Positions 11,251 to 20,395 of a stretch of DNA of 64,000 bases are shown here, one piece after another. The stretch is from the NCBI GenBank assembly GCA_051294375.1, contig CM119269.1:9608782-9672781 (forward strand), in the 5' to 3' direction. This DNA is from Paraspadella gotoi (taxonomy: Eukaryota > Chaetognatha). The translations under genes and the position numbers were made by a program. Every line of letters starts with the position of its first letter. Position 1 is the first letter of the stretch. Below the pieces are notes generated by a model, which was given only the letters and a program-made list of their open reading frames with translations, was not told the DNA's origin and made no database searches.

Positions 11251-11667
11251 CAAAAGAAGAGAAGCGGAAGTGCGCCGCAAGAAGTTCGTGCGGCGACAAA
11301 GAGCTGAGTTCTGCTTCAAACGAGCCGCCCGGCCCGAAACGGCAGCCCTCGAATTCTCGTGCGGCGGCGCCAAACGACTTATGTGCGAAACGAAAATAGA
11401 GAGGGGCGCTGCAACGACGCCCCTCTGCGTCGTCAAACGCGTCCTGGAAATCCGCGCTCGTCGTCAGCGGGCGGAGGCTGCGTCGAAGCTGCGCTGTCGG
11501 TTTCATCTCGAGACGCTGGCGACGACGCTTGGGGTGCGGGAGCAGCTGGCCGGTGGCGGAGTTTGCAAAGCGCGTTGACTGTCATTCCTAAGGTGAAGAC
11601 TGAGGAGGTTGTTTGTTGTTGTATTGTCGTTGTCTTTTTCCGCTGTTTGGTATATTTGGTTTTTGTT
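11251..11667 (+). pseudogene. CCT1: Displaced, frameshifted CCT1 C-terminal block
   Basis: Pieces of the late equatorial domain can be read only by switching frames: CGDKEL, then CGGAKRLMC (ANDFMC region), then CVVKRVLE, then AGGGCVEAALSV (PGGGAVEAALS motif), then GVREQLAG, and finally ALTVIPK followed by GTGAAG, a proper donor leading to the exon at 12,190. These residues belong near positions 375-465 of the protein yet lie before the block for positions about 205-275. At least four frame changes in 350 bases look like uncorrected read errors next to the gap rather than natural decay, because flanking exons are perfect. Confidence 0.7.
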
Positions 11668-11788
11668 NNNNNNNNNNNNNNNNNNNNNNNNNNNNNNNNN
11701 NNNNNNNNNNNNNNNNNNNNNNNNNNNNNNNNNNNNNNNNNNNNNNNNNNNNNNNNNNNNNNNNNNNNNNNNNNNNNNNNNNNNNNNN
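11668..11788. other. Assembly gap (121 N)
   Basis: Run of undetermined bases within the CCT1 coding region, between two blocks in the wrong order. Confidence 1.
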
Positions 11789-12020
11789 ATTGCGTCAAAG
11801 CGTCTGACGCGATGCCACGACGTCTCCTCGACGCCAAGATCGCCGTCTCTCGACTTCAAGCCTCAACAAGACGAAGATGAAGTTGGGCTGGAGAGTCCTC
11901 GTCCGCGACGTACCGCCAGGCAGCTGGAGGCCATCCGGCGCCGAGAGATCCGATCTCACTAAAGAGGCGTCCCGTGAACCGGACTCGGCCTGGCCGCCGC
12001 CGATCTCTTTCTCTCGGGGG
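11789..12020 (+). pseudogene. CCT1: Frameshifted CCT1 apical-domain block
   Basis: Starts with CVKASDAMPRRLLDAKIAV, the direct continuation of GYAL at 11,250, then shifts frame to NKTKMKLGWRVLVRD and again to SDLTKEASREP, matching the KTKMKLGVQVV and SDITKERI parts of CCT1. About 95 residues of the apical domain expected after this are absent from the window. Frame breaks and missing sequence suggest a poorly assembled stretch. Confidence 0.7.
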
Positions 12021-12189
12021 GGGTTATTTGTTGGTTTTTTTTTCTTGGTTTTATTTTTCTTTTCGTTGAGTTTATTTTGTTTGTTTTTAATTTTAGACAC
12101 TTCTTTCGAATTCTTTCACACGAAGTGTTTAACATTGATATTAATTATCAAGACAAACAAAAAACAATTATAAAAATCCTTTCCTCCAG

Positions 12190-12480
12190 GTCCTGTCCAC
12201 CAACGCTGGTCAAGACGCCACGGAACTCGTCGCCCGTCTCCGCGCCTTCCACCACGCCTCCCAGACGAACGCAGAGCGGGAGGCGCTCAAGTGGGTGGGG
12301 CTCGATCTCTCGGAAGGCGTCGTCCGCGACAACTTGAAGGCCGGCGTCCTGGAACCGGCCGTCGCCAAGATCAAGAGCCTCAAGTTCGCTACTGAGGCGG
12401 CGATCACGATTTTGAGGGTGGATGACTTGGTCAAACTGGTGCAGAATGAAGCCGAAGGTGGTGGGGACGGGTGTCAGTGA
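12190..12480 (+). CDS. CCT1: CCT1 last exon
   Basis: After acceptor TTTCCTCCAG the frame encodes 96 residues and a TGA stop: VLSTNAGQDATELVARLRAF, then ALKWVGLDLSEG, the Gly-Val pair before EPAVAKIKSLKFATEAA and ITILRVDDLVKL. This is the conserved C-terminal equatorial region, including the helix that returns to the ATP site. The tail is short and Gly-rich (EAEGGGDGCQ). The exon is intact, which argues that the gene is functional and that the break upstream is technical. Confidence 0.93.
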   Translation, partial: VLSTNAGQDATELVARLRAFHHASQTNAEREALKWVGLDLSEGVVRDNLKAGVLEPAVAKIKSLKFATEAAITILRVDDLVKLVQNEAEGGGDGCQ

Positions 12481-12589
12481 AGGGGAGGTGGTGAGATGAA
12501 AGGGTGAGGCGTGTCGGCCCCACACTGTGGGGAGTGGGGAGTGGGCAAAACTGGGCATGCGATTAACGAGATAAGATGTTGTGGCGCGG

Positions 12590-12595
12590 AATAAA
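12590..12595 (+). terminator. CCT1: CCT1 poly(A) signal
   Basis: AATAAA about 110 bases after the stop codon, followed by GT-containing sequence. Confidence 0.65.
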
Positions 12596-12600
12596 GATTT

Positions 12601-14640
12601 GAGTGAAGATCAAAATCGTTGCAGTGTCAGCGTAAATGGTAAAGATAATCTGTTATTTGAACTTTTGATTAAATCTTTAAAAGAATTTTATTAATGGCTT
12701 CGGTGATTAGGATTCGTCTCTAGGATAAATGAGGACGGGAAGACAACGAAAAGTAATTAAAATAAAGTCTGTTCTTAACGACGGGATAAGAAATATCACA
12801 TTTTCAACGGAATTATTATCATTGTGATAAAACGAATCACGCTGACACTTTTATTCGACCCGAAGCGATCGATGAGTCACATTCCCTGTTTTTTTTTCTT
12901 TGAAAACATTTTTTTTCTTTATTTAATAATTTATTCGATAAATTTATTTTTCATTCATAAAAAAATTATAATATTTGTCAGAAATTCATAAATTCATAAA
13001 TTCAAAATCGAATCAACTGGAGTCAAGATAATTTAATCGTATTTATTGCAGCCAGACTCGGATTGAATAAACATTTCGTAGATTAATTTTCTCTTTTTCT
13101 GTTTATTTTGATTTGAAAAAAAATTCAACTTTTGAATATTTTATACCATTTATAAAAAAAAAATAGTTAGAAAAAATTAGTTTCTAGGCCGAATAGAAAC
13201 TCGTTGGTTTGATTTATAAGAAAACGAAATATGGCAACGTCGAATCGATTAGAAGTGAGAAATGGCAACTTTGGAATTGATTAGTGCTGACTCGCTGAGG
13301 AATGGCAACCGGAATTGCCAAGTCGAACTGATGAAAAATAATGACTGATATATCGGAAATGGCGATGCCGCCTTTATTACATTAACAAAAAATAAGGGTA
13401 AAAAATCCTTTGAACCAAAAGTTGATCAGTACGAAAATCGACTCTTAATAGACGTAATTCTATACAGTTGAAGCTTTCAGTTAAATTCAGTCGTATTCAG
13501 TCAGATTCAGTCGAAGAAAGATTCAGTGAGAGAAGCCGAAAGTTTTGATCTCAATTTAATGTTTTTAGAATTTTAGCAAGCTAATAGGCCTCTTTTACAA
13601 AAGAGCGGTTACATTATATTATATTATAGAAATATGGAAAAATGTTATCTTTAAAATAATCAGCAATGGAATAATTAAACTAAAAAAAAAATAAATATCT
13701 CAACCAACGAAAAAGAAAGGAAATATCGTTTAAAAAAAGCGTAAGTGTCAATTTTTTTTCAAGATTAAACAATTAAACAAACACAATCTCCAATTTACAA
13801 AGGGCGATGCGTCAACACGAGGGACCAAACGATGATAAAAAAAAAATGTCTCAATCTCTTTCGACTAAAACAAAGAATCAACCAAGCCCCCCCCCGTTCC
13901 CCCTCTTTTTAAAATCCTCTCTCCTCCATTGTTCCATTGCTCGGGTGAGGTCCGTCCATTGATAGTTGAGCCTTTTCATGCATCCCAACTTCCTGGTCTC
14001 CTCCCCCCCACCCCCCCTTTGACTGGCCGTCGTCGTCCCCCCCCCCACAATTCCTTTTCAGATGCTAACCGATCCTGTCCCCACTGAGAATGTCCCCCCC
14101 TCTAGCGCCCCCCTCCACTCGGTCCCCGAAACGTGTCCCCAACCAAATTACCCCCCTTTTGTCGTCGCCAACCCGACCGCCATCGAGTCCTGACTCCGTT
14201 TCAAAAAAAAAAAAAAAAAGAAAAAAAGAAAGAAAAAAAAAAAAAAAAGAAAATTGTCTGAAAACAAAGAAAGGTTTTTTTTTTTTTCCTATTCTTAACC
14301 CAGTTTCTTCCTTTTTGGGACTAATCCATTATGTAGTTTTTTTTTTTGGGCCGATGAACTTTTTTTTTAAGAACTTTCTTTCGTTCATTCTTTCTTTTTT
14401 TCTCAGCGTTTTACCTGGTTTTTCGGACTAAAATTAAAAAAGCAGTCTACACTGCAATCAGCTGCTCATTCAAGCAGGATATTTTGCTTGCTCAACGTTA
14501 GCGCTCGGGAGTTAACTATTGTAGGTATAAGTTTATTTTTATAAGTTTAATTTTATTGCACTGTATTGTACGTAATAACCGAATAACGCTACGGCGAACC
14601 CAGCAAGTAAGAAATGCTGCCTGAATAAACAAAGTTGTTT
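12601..14640. other. No gene recognised: CCT1-ZNF609 intergenic region
   Basis: Two kilobases of AT-rich spacer. 13,880-14,200 is unusually pyrimidine-rich with several C homopolymers of 7-10 bases, followed by A and T homopolymers up to 16 bases (14,200-14,360). Plus-strand frames here are translations of these runs and are not credible genes. Confidence 0.6.
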
Positions 14641-14646
14641 TGAGAG

Positions 14647-14647
<1 letters not shown>

Positions 14648-14680
<33 letters not shown>
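14648..14680 (+). repeat. (CGG)11 trinucleotide repeat
   Basis: Eleven perfect CGG units in a GC-poor neighbourhood, about 1.2 kb before the first ZNF609-like open frames. The position suggests the upstream region or 5' leader of that gene, as often seen for CGG repeats in animal genes, but no transcript evidence is available. Confidence 0.85.
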
Positions 14681-14681
<1 letters not shown>

Positions 14682-15900
14682 TTCGAATTTTCGATACGTT
14701 TCTGTTTTTATTTCTCTTTTTTTTTCTTATGAACTTTGGCTCCGTCGCATATTTTCGAAGCCAATCAAAACTTAAAACATAGTTTCATTTGGAATACAAA
14801 GACCTTTTTTCTTTTGGCCTATAAAGTCCATCTTGTTTATCAAACTAAGTCTTTTCTCTTTTGGCCTACAAAGTCCATTTTATTTGGCATACGAAGCCCG
14901 TTTTTTGCTCGAATTTCTCGGGGCTCTTCTTTGGTTCTCAATACAACAACACGATATTTTTTCTCTCTCTCTCTACAGACTAAAATGGGGGGTTATTCTC
15001 AGTCGGGCCTGCATTTTCGATCCCACATCTTCGCTCAAGCCTCACCTTAAAAAAAAAACTTCGGGTAAGCTCGTTTCCGAATCGACGCGTCTCGAGTTCT
15101 TATAATTATATCGTTAATTCGCAAAAAAAAAAGGAAAAAAAACTTTGAAAGAAAAAATTCGATCGTGAATTTGAATTTAAAAAGAAAAATTTCAAAACAA
15201 ACTCCTCTTCCTTCTCATTGCTCTTCCTCCTCCCATAAACTTTACATTGAATAGAGAAAAGCAGAGTGTTTTTGTGCCTCTCGTTTTTCTTTCCTCTTCT
15301 TCTTCCCTCTCTTATTACTTTTCACAATCCTCTTCCTCCTCCTCTCCTCTGGCGCCTCCGGTCTCGTCGTTCGGCGAAAAGGATTTCGTCGTCGTCATCG
15401 TCGCTCTCACCGTCGTCCGGTCGTCGTCGCCGTCGTCTTTTCTCGTTCGTCGTCGCTCTCGTCGTCTTTTTCGTCGTCGTCGCCGTCGTCTCTCTCTCTA
15501 TCTGAGTCCTCTCGGTTTCGGGCTAAAAATTCTCGACTGCGATTTCTCTCTAAAGAGAAAAAGAAGAAATAAGAGAAACGCGACGAAAAACGCAGAGAGA
15601 GAGAGCGAGAGAGAGAAACTAAAAAAAATTAATAAAAAAACCTCTCCCTCTCGTGATTATTTTTTTCGTCTATTTTTTCGGTTTCCTCAAAGTGAAAACA
15701 AGAGAAAAAACTTACCCTTACGAGGACGCCATCGTTTGGACTAACTTACCAGTCGTCATCGTAAAGAAAACTCAGACGGATACAAACGTTGGCCCTAAAT
15801 AAACTCGACGAATAATAAAAGCAAAGCTAAAAGAAGCTAGGATTTTTAAAACGACGCTAAAAACCTAAAAAAAAAACAAAAAAAAAACGCTTCTTCGAAT
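14681..15900 (+). promoter_or_regulatory. ZNF609: Probable ZNF609 5' region, pyrimidine-rich
   Basis: Unique sequence with CT-rich segments and, at 15,350-15,500, a run rich in TCGTCG units. Several overlapping frames are open but have repetitive Ser/Arg composition. I interpret it as upstream or leader sequence of the ZNF609-like gene, with no exon that I can prove. Confidence 0.35.
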
Positions 15901-15901
15901 T

Positions 15902-16459
15902 ATGACCGGGACAACGGATTATGCTCTACTAGAATCGCGCGAGTTACGGTCGACGGTGGACGCGAATCCGCGAGGATGTCGCCACGACGCCTGCTGACGG
16001 TCTCGAGCCACTCCAACGTCTCGCGGCATTCGCCACGCCCTCCAACGTCTACCAGGATTTCTACGAGGAGCGTCACATCTCGCCGCCAGCGCCCTCGTCG
16101 TCCAAATTACATTCCTCGTTTTTTATCGCCTTTTTTCACATGGACGAATCTTCGCGCCGCTAGGAATCGCTCCTCTCTCCCCTCCTCCTCCCTTTCTTCC
16201 TCCTCCTCCCTCTCTTCCTCATCCTCCTCCTCCTCCCTTCCTCTCCCTTTTTTTCGAGTTCCAACGACGATTTTATCGACGGCTGAGGCAAAGGACATGA
16301 AAGCAGCCGCGGCAGCAGCCTCAGCCAATTCAGGACACGCATCTCCGCCTCAGCCGCAGCGCGAGAATCCAGCGGCGAGATCTCAACAGCTCCTTAGACG
16401 AGTGAATTCCAGCTGCTCCATTTCTTCCTCCGCCGCCGCCTCAGCCAGCAACAGCAGCG
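15902..16459 (+). pseudogene. ZNF609: Possible 5' coding region of ZNF609-like gene, frame interrupted
   Basis: Protein-like segments appear in different frames: MTGTTDYALLESRELRSTVD from 15,902, then EPLQRLAAFATPSNVYQDF around 16,010-16,070, then an Ala/Ser-rich stretch from an internal Met (16,297) through QPQRENPAARSQQLLRRVNS to NSSDAASS at about 16,480. The last piece reads into unlike sequence unless the frame moves by one base to the good frame of the next feature. Either a small intron or single-base errors separate them. Treat as provisional. Confidence 0.35.
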
Positions 16460-16762
16460 ATGCTGCGTCTTCAGTCCGTCAATTCCCCCACCTCCTCAAC
16501 CTCACCGCCCACCCCGCCCGGCCCCGGGGGAGACCGCTCGCCCAAGAACAAGATGGCCATGGACACGGCCAGTCCTAACTTGGTCCTGCGCGTGAAGAGA
16601 AAACGCGGCCAACACTACGTAGTCAACGCTCAGGGGCAACAGCAGTTGGTAGGGTCTGTATCATCGTCCCCCGGCTCGGCCATCTCCCCTGCCTCCAATC
16701 CTATCAATCAGAACAACCCTTCCACCATGACCTCCACTAAAACTAGTCCCGGCAACAGACAG
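16460..16762 (+). CDS. ZNF609: Zinc finger protein 608/609 (Scribbler) family, N-terminal exon
   Basis: The family consists of large nuclear proteins with one C2H2 finger; Drosophila Scribbler/Brakeless is a transcriptional co-regulator in eye and larval nervous system, and vertebrate ZNF609 regulates neuronal and muscle genes. This exon reads from an internal Met at 16,460 (VNSPTSSTSPPTPPGPGGD, then SPNLVLRVKRKRGQHYVVN) to NRQ at a GTAACG donor, phase 0. With the five exons below it gives 1,608 residues, near the size of vertebrate members (about 1,400-1,500). The true start may be further upstream because an Ala/Ser-rich frame precedes it with a one-base offset. Confidence 0.75.
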
Positions 16763-17091
16763 GTAACGACTACTTTTCCCTACTTTTTTCTTTTTTTCAG
16801 TTTTTTCCCCAGATTTTTTTTCTTTTTTTTTCTTCAATTTCTTTTATTTCTTCTTTCTTTCATTCTTTTGCTATTTTCTGCTCTGTTTTTCTTTTTTCTA
16901 TTGTTTTTTTTTTCACCCTTTTGTGCATTCTCTTTTATTTTGGTTTCTCTCCTTCTCTTCTTTCTCTTGATCTTTGTCTCCGGGGAATTTGTCACGAGAG
17001 ACTTGCTAAAGATTAAAACTTTTTTTATTCCTACTTACTATTAAAAAAAAAGAATTTTGCTTAAAAAGCCACAAAGAACTCGTGAAATGGG

Positions 17092-17144
<53 letters not shown>

Positions 17145-17720
17145 TTTTTTGGGTGAACCCAAAAAGCGAGGGAATAATAAGAGCCTTGGCGAAGTCGAAA
17201 GTAGGAGAAAGAGAAAGAAAGAGAGAGAGAAAGAGAGACCCCGACGGCAATTCAACGAAAAGTAATTTACATAATTGAATCTTACATTGGAAGCGTCGGT
17301 TAAGGGAGACATAAATCCTTAATTATAGTAGAGGGATCTCTCTCTCTCTCTGGTTCGCCGGCCTATTTTTTTTTCTTTAAGGAGAGAAAATTTAAATTTT
17401 TTTTTTTTTTTTTTTGCTTTTCGAACCGAACGTTATTTTTAATCTCGTTTGAATTTAATTGTCAAGAATTGTAGTGTCTCCATTTTTACTAGCGAATAGT
17501 TAAACCTTAAACTACAATTAACTGTAATTAGTGAAATTGTTTAGGACTCGATTTAAAAAGACGACGTTAAACTAATAACTTCGATTAATTGATGGTGATT
17601 ACTTAAATAATCAATGAACTTTTTCTCCTCATCTTTTTCTTCCTCACCTTCTTCGCAATCTTCTTTCCTATCTCATTCCCTCATCTTTTTCTCCCCAATT
17701 TTCCCCATTGACTACATCAG
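16763..17720 (+). other. ZNF609: ZNF609 intron with (CT)n array
   Basis: Intron from GTAACG to ACATCAG. It holds a T/C-rich first half, a perfect (CT)n array at 17,097-17,141 and a GA-rich patch at 17,200-17,240. Confidence 0.75.
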
Positions 17721-18340
17721 TCGGAGTCCAACTCCTCCAGCACTGCCCCCACCCCCTCCTCCTCTTCTTCCCTCTCCTCCTCCTCCTCCTTCAAGACCTC
17801 CACCTCCAGCTCCTCGTCCGGAGGTCGTTCCACGACGATCTCCGCCGGCGGTGGCGGCGCCCGAGAGGCCCATCGCGCCGCGGGCACCGTTAAGACTTCG
17901 ATCTCGTCCTCCGGTGCCAAGACAATGTTGTCGTCGTCGTCGTCATCAGTGAAGAGCAAGACTCATTTTTCGTCGTCGTCATCGTCTTTAAAGACTTCGA
18001 CTCTCTCCGACGCCAAAGCCTCGTCCACTTCCTCCTCAACTTCCTCCTCGAATGCCTCATCCGTCTCCCTCTCTTCCTCCGCCGGCGCCGCCTCTTCTAG
18101 CGGCGCCGTTTCTTCAGCGGCGTCGTCATCGCAGTCGTCGTCCACCTCGACGACGACCACGACGACGTTACCGGCGACGACGACGTCGACTACTGTTTCG
18201 GACGCGACGTCGGGCACGCCTACCTCGACGACGACGACGCCGGCGCCCGCCAAACACCCTCTACTCGCTCTCATCCACGCCGCGCATCCGCGACCGTTTC
18301 CGCAGGCTATGCCCAAGCCCAAACACGCCGAGCCCGCTAA
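17721..18340 (+). CDS. ZNF609: ZNF609 family, Ser/Thr-rich exon
   Basis: Starts in phase 0 after CTACATCAG (SESNSSSTAPTPSSSSS) and runs 206 codons to a split Lys codon at the GTGAGT donor (18,341). Composition is almost wholly Ser, Thr, Ala and Gly, from TCG, TCC and ACG repeats, ending in a more ordered segment, LALIHAAHPRPFPQAMPKPK. Low-complexity linkers are usual in the family between the N-terminus and the conserved core. The exon joins exactly in phase to the conserved exon at 18,667. Confidence 0.85.
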
Positions 18341-18666
18341 GTGAGTTTTATTTTTTTTTGGGGGGGGGGGAAGTGGAGAGAAATCAAGTTTGGGTCTTTT
18401 GATTTGGTCTGGAGCGGCTCTTTAAATGCTTTTTTTTCTTATAACTTTTATGATTTTAGTGACTTGTGACAGTTCTTTCGAATGGAATTGTTTTTCCTGT
18501 AAAAAAAAAATATTTTATGCTTTCATTGACAATATTGTAATCTAATTATTTTTGAGCCTATCTAATATATTAAGCAACTTTAATCCCCCAAAAATTGTGA
18601 CCGCAGCGCCTGTGCAATCACTACTCGCTGAGAAGTACTCAATATTCCTTCCTTCCTTTTCTCTAG

Positions 18667-18794
18667 ACAAGACGTGGGCATCGACACCTCGGAATCAGGA
18701 GTGGGGACTATGACGGAGCCGGAATTTCTCGGCCCATGCGAACCCGGCACTTCCGTCAACCTCGACGGGATCGTGTGGCACGAGACGGACGGAG
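18667..18794 (+). CDS. ZNF609: ZNF609 family, conserved core exon A
   Basis: Encodes [20 protein letters not shown], then [20 protein letters not shown] and DG to a GTAGGG donor. [18 protein letters not shown] is nearly identical to vertebrate ZNF608/609 and is diagnostic of the family. The final G completes Gly with the next exon. Confidence 0.95.
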
Positions 18795-19584
18795 GTAGGG
18801 CGGGTGAGAACAATTCCAAACTTCATCTCGCGCAGACGTAGTGAGAGATTATTTTAGTCGGCGACGAATCTCGCGCATGCGCAGTTTCTATTTTTAGACT
18901 TTTCAAGTCGCGTGATCGCCACTTGATACTAGATACATTATCAGTCGACGATCACGCGAAGTTTCACAGTTTATATATTTTTAATATTTCTATTTATTTG
19001 TTATTTTTTGCATGCCTGCAACTTCTCTTTCTACAATTTTGCGTTCTTTTTTTCGAATTGTTTTATTTTTAAATTTTCCCGTGATATTTATATTATGATT
19101 TTTTTTTTTATTGGCAATGTTTAAACTTTTTTTAATCTTCCCTCTTAAATTTAAAAACTAAATTATAAATCCTTTTAAAACGGCTTATTGTCAAAATGTG
19201 TCTTGAAACGTTTTTAATCTTATCTTTTTAATTTTCCGTTAGATTCATTCTTAATTTTCTTCGCTTCGTAATTTTAATTACATTTTTTAGCGTCGTTTTT
19301 CTTTGTGTTCTTTTTTCACTAACTTTCCTCTTTAAAATTAAAACAAAAATTTCGTCGACTATTTGACGCGCACGTCAACCGGCAAAATTTTTCTTTTATT
19401 TGAATCTCAGATCATTTTTTTTTTAAAATTAACACACACTTAACAGTAGATATTTTAAATCGCGCGATCTACGACCCAGTCAATCGAATGAAGCTAATCA
19501 ATCCCTTATGTCGCTCCTCTTGCCATTCCCCATTCCATTACCACCACCCCCCCCTATCCCCACGCCCCTTCCACTTGTCACCAG
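18795..19584 (+). other. ZNF609: ZNF609 intron
   Basis: AT-rich 790-bp intron with T homopolymers and no other feature seen. Confidence 0.85.
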
Positions 19585-19672
19585 GATTGCTTGTAGTAAA
19601 CGTAACGTGGCGAGGAAAAACTTACGTCGGTACATTGCTAGACGCCTCCAAAAATGATTGGGCCGCTCCCAG
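19585..19672 (+). CDS. ZNF609: ZNF609 family, conserved core exon B
   Basis: 88-bp exon encoding [20 protein letters not shown], then ASKNDWAAP and a split Arg. It matches the [19 protein letters not shown] block that follows exon A in vertebrate ZNF608/609. Acceptor is TCACCAG and donor GTTGTT; phases fit on both sides. Confidence 0.95.
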
Positions 19673-19985
19673 GTTGTTCACGAGATATTAAATGTTTAAG
19701 TCGATTAGATTATTCGGATAACTTTTGATTAATGATAATTGCTGAAAATTTTTCGGCCTTTGCAGATGAAAAATAATTAAACATAGTGAAATTAATAATT
19801 TGTTCCTGATGGAATAGACCTACTCGACCTTAATCCCGACAGAATCATGACTAGGAAACGATTACCTACATAGACTTAGCTATTATTTAATTTTGTTGAT
19901 CTAACGACTAATTTACTAAGAGTTAGCTATATAAACCTTTTATTCCCACGACATTTGTTTCATAATTTTTCAATTTACTTCCCAG

Positions 19986-20162
19986 ATTCAGCGAACCGAC
20001 GAAACCCGCTCGAGGGCGCGGCCGCAAGGGGCGGTTGCCGACATCGGAAGGGCGGCCAGGTGGAGCCGCCGGACGAGGCAAAGGTCGGAAGAACGCCAAA
20101 GGAGCGGCGACGGCTGCAGCGGCAGAAACCGAGACGCCCTCGCCGGCCAAGAGCGAATCCAG
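19986..20162 (+). CDS. ZNF609: ZNF609 family, AT-hook-like exon
   Basis: Encodes 58 residues rich in Gly, Arg and Lys: KPARGRGRKGRLP and GRGKGRKNAKG, both resembling AT-hook cores (R-G-R), then Ala-rich TAAAAETETPSPAKSES. Vertebrate members have NGRGRGKRMRP at the same place. This suggests contact with the DNA minor groove, an inference from motif only. Acceptor CTTCCCAG, donor GTGAGG. Confidence 0.9.
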
Positions 20163-20362
20163 GTGAGGAATTTCAAACTTGTTAGTAATTTTATTATTAT
20201 AAATATTTTGTATAAATGTTAAAAATGAAAAAAAAAAAAGATTTTGATTATAAATAAATATAAAATGTTAAATGATTCTTCCCTCAAATTTATAACATTT
20301 AATTGGCAAGTTTATATTTTCGATTTGTAAATAAATTTAAAAAGTACCGAAATTGATCATTA

Positions 20363-20365
<3 letters not shown>

Positions 20366-20394
<29 letters not shown>
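20366..20394 (+). repeat. ZNF609: (CT)n array forming the polypyrimidine tract of the last ZNF609 intron
   Basis: Uninterrupted CT repeat running directly into the CAG acceptor of the terminal exon, so a microsatellite supplies the splice-site pyrimidine tract. Confidence 0.85.
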
Positions 20395-20395
20395 G

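Noticed and set aside
15247-15744. 165-residue plus frame before ZNF609
   Set aside because: Ser/Arg-rich translation of CT and TCG repeats; no splice connection or conserved motif.
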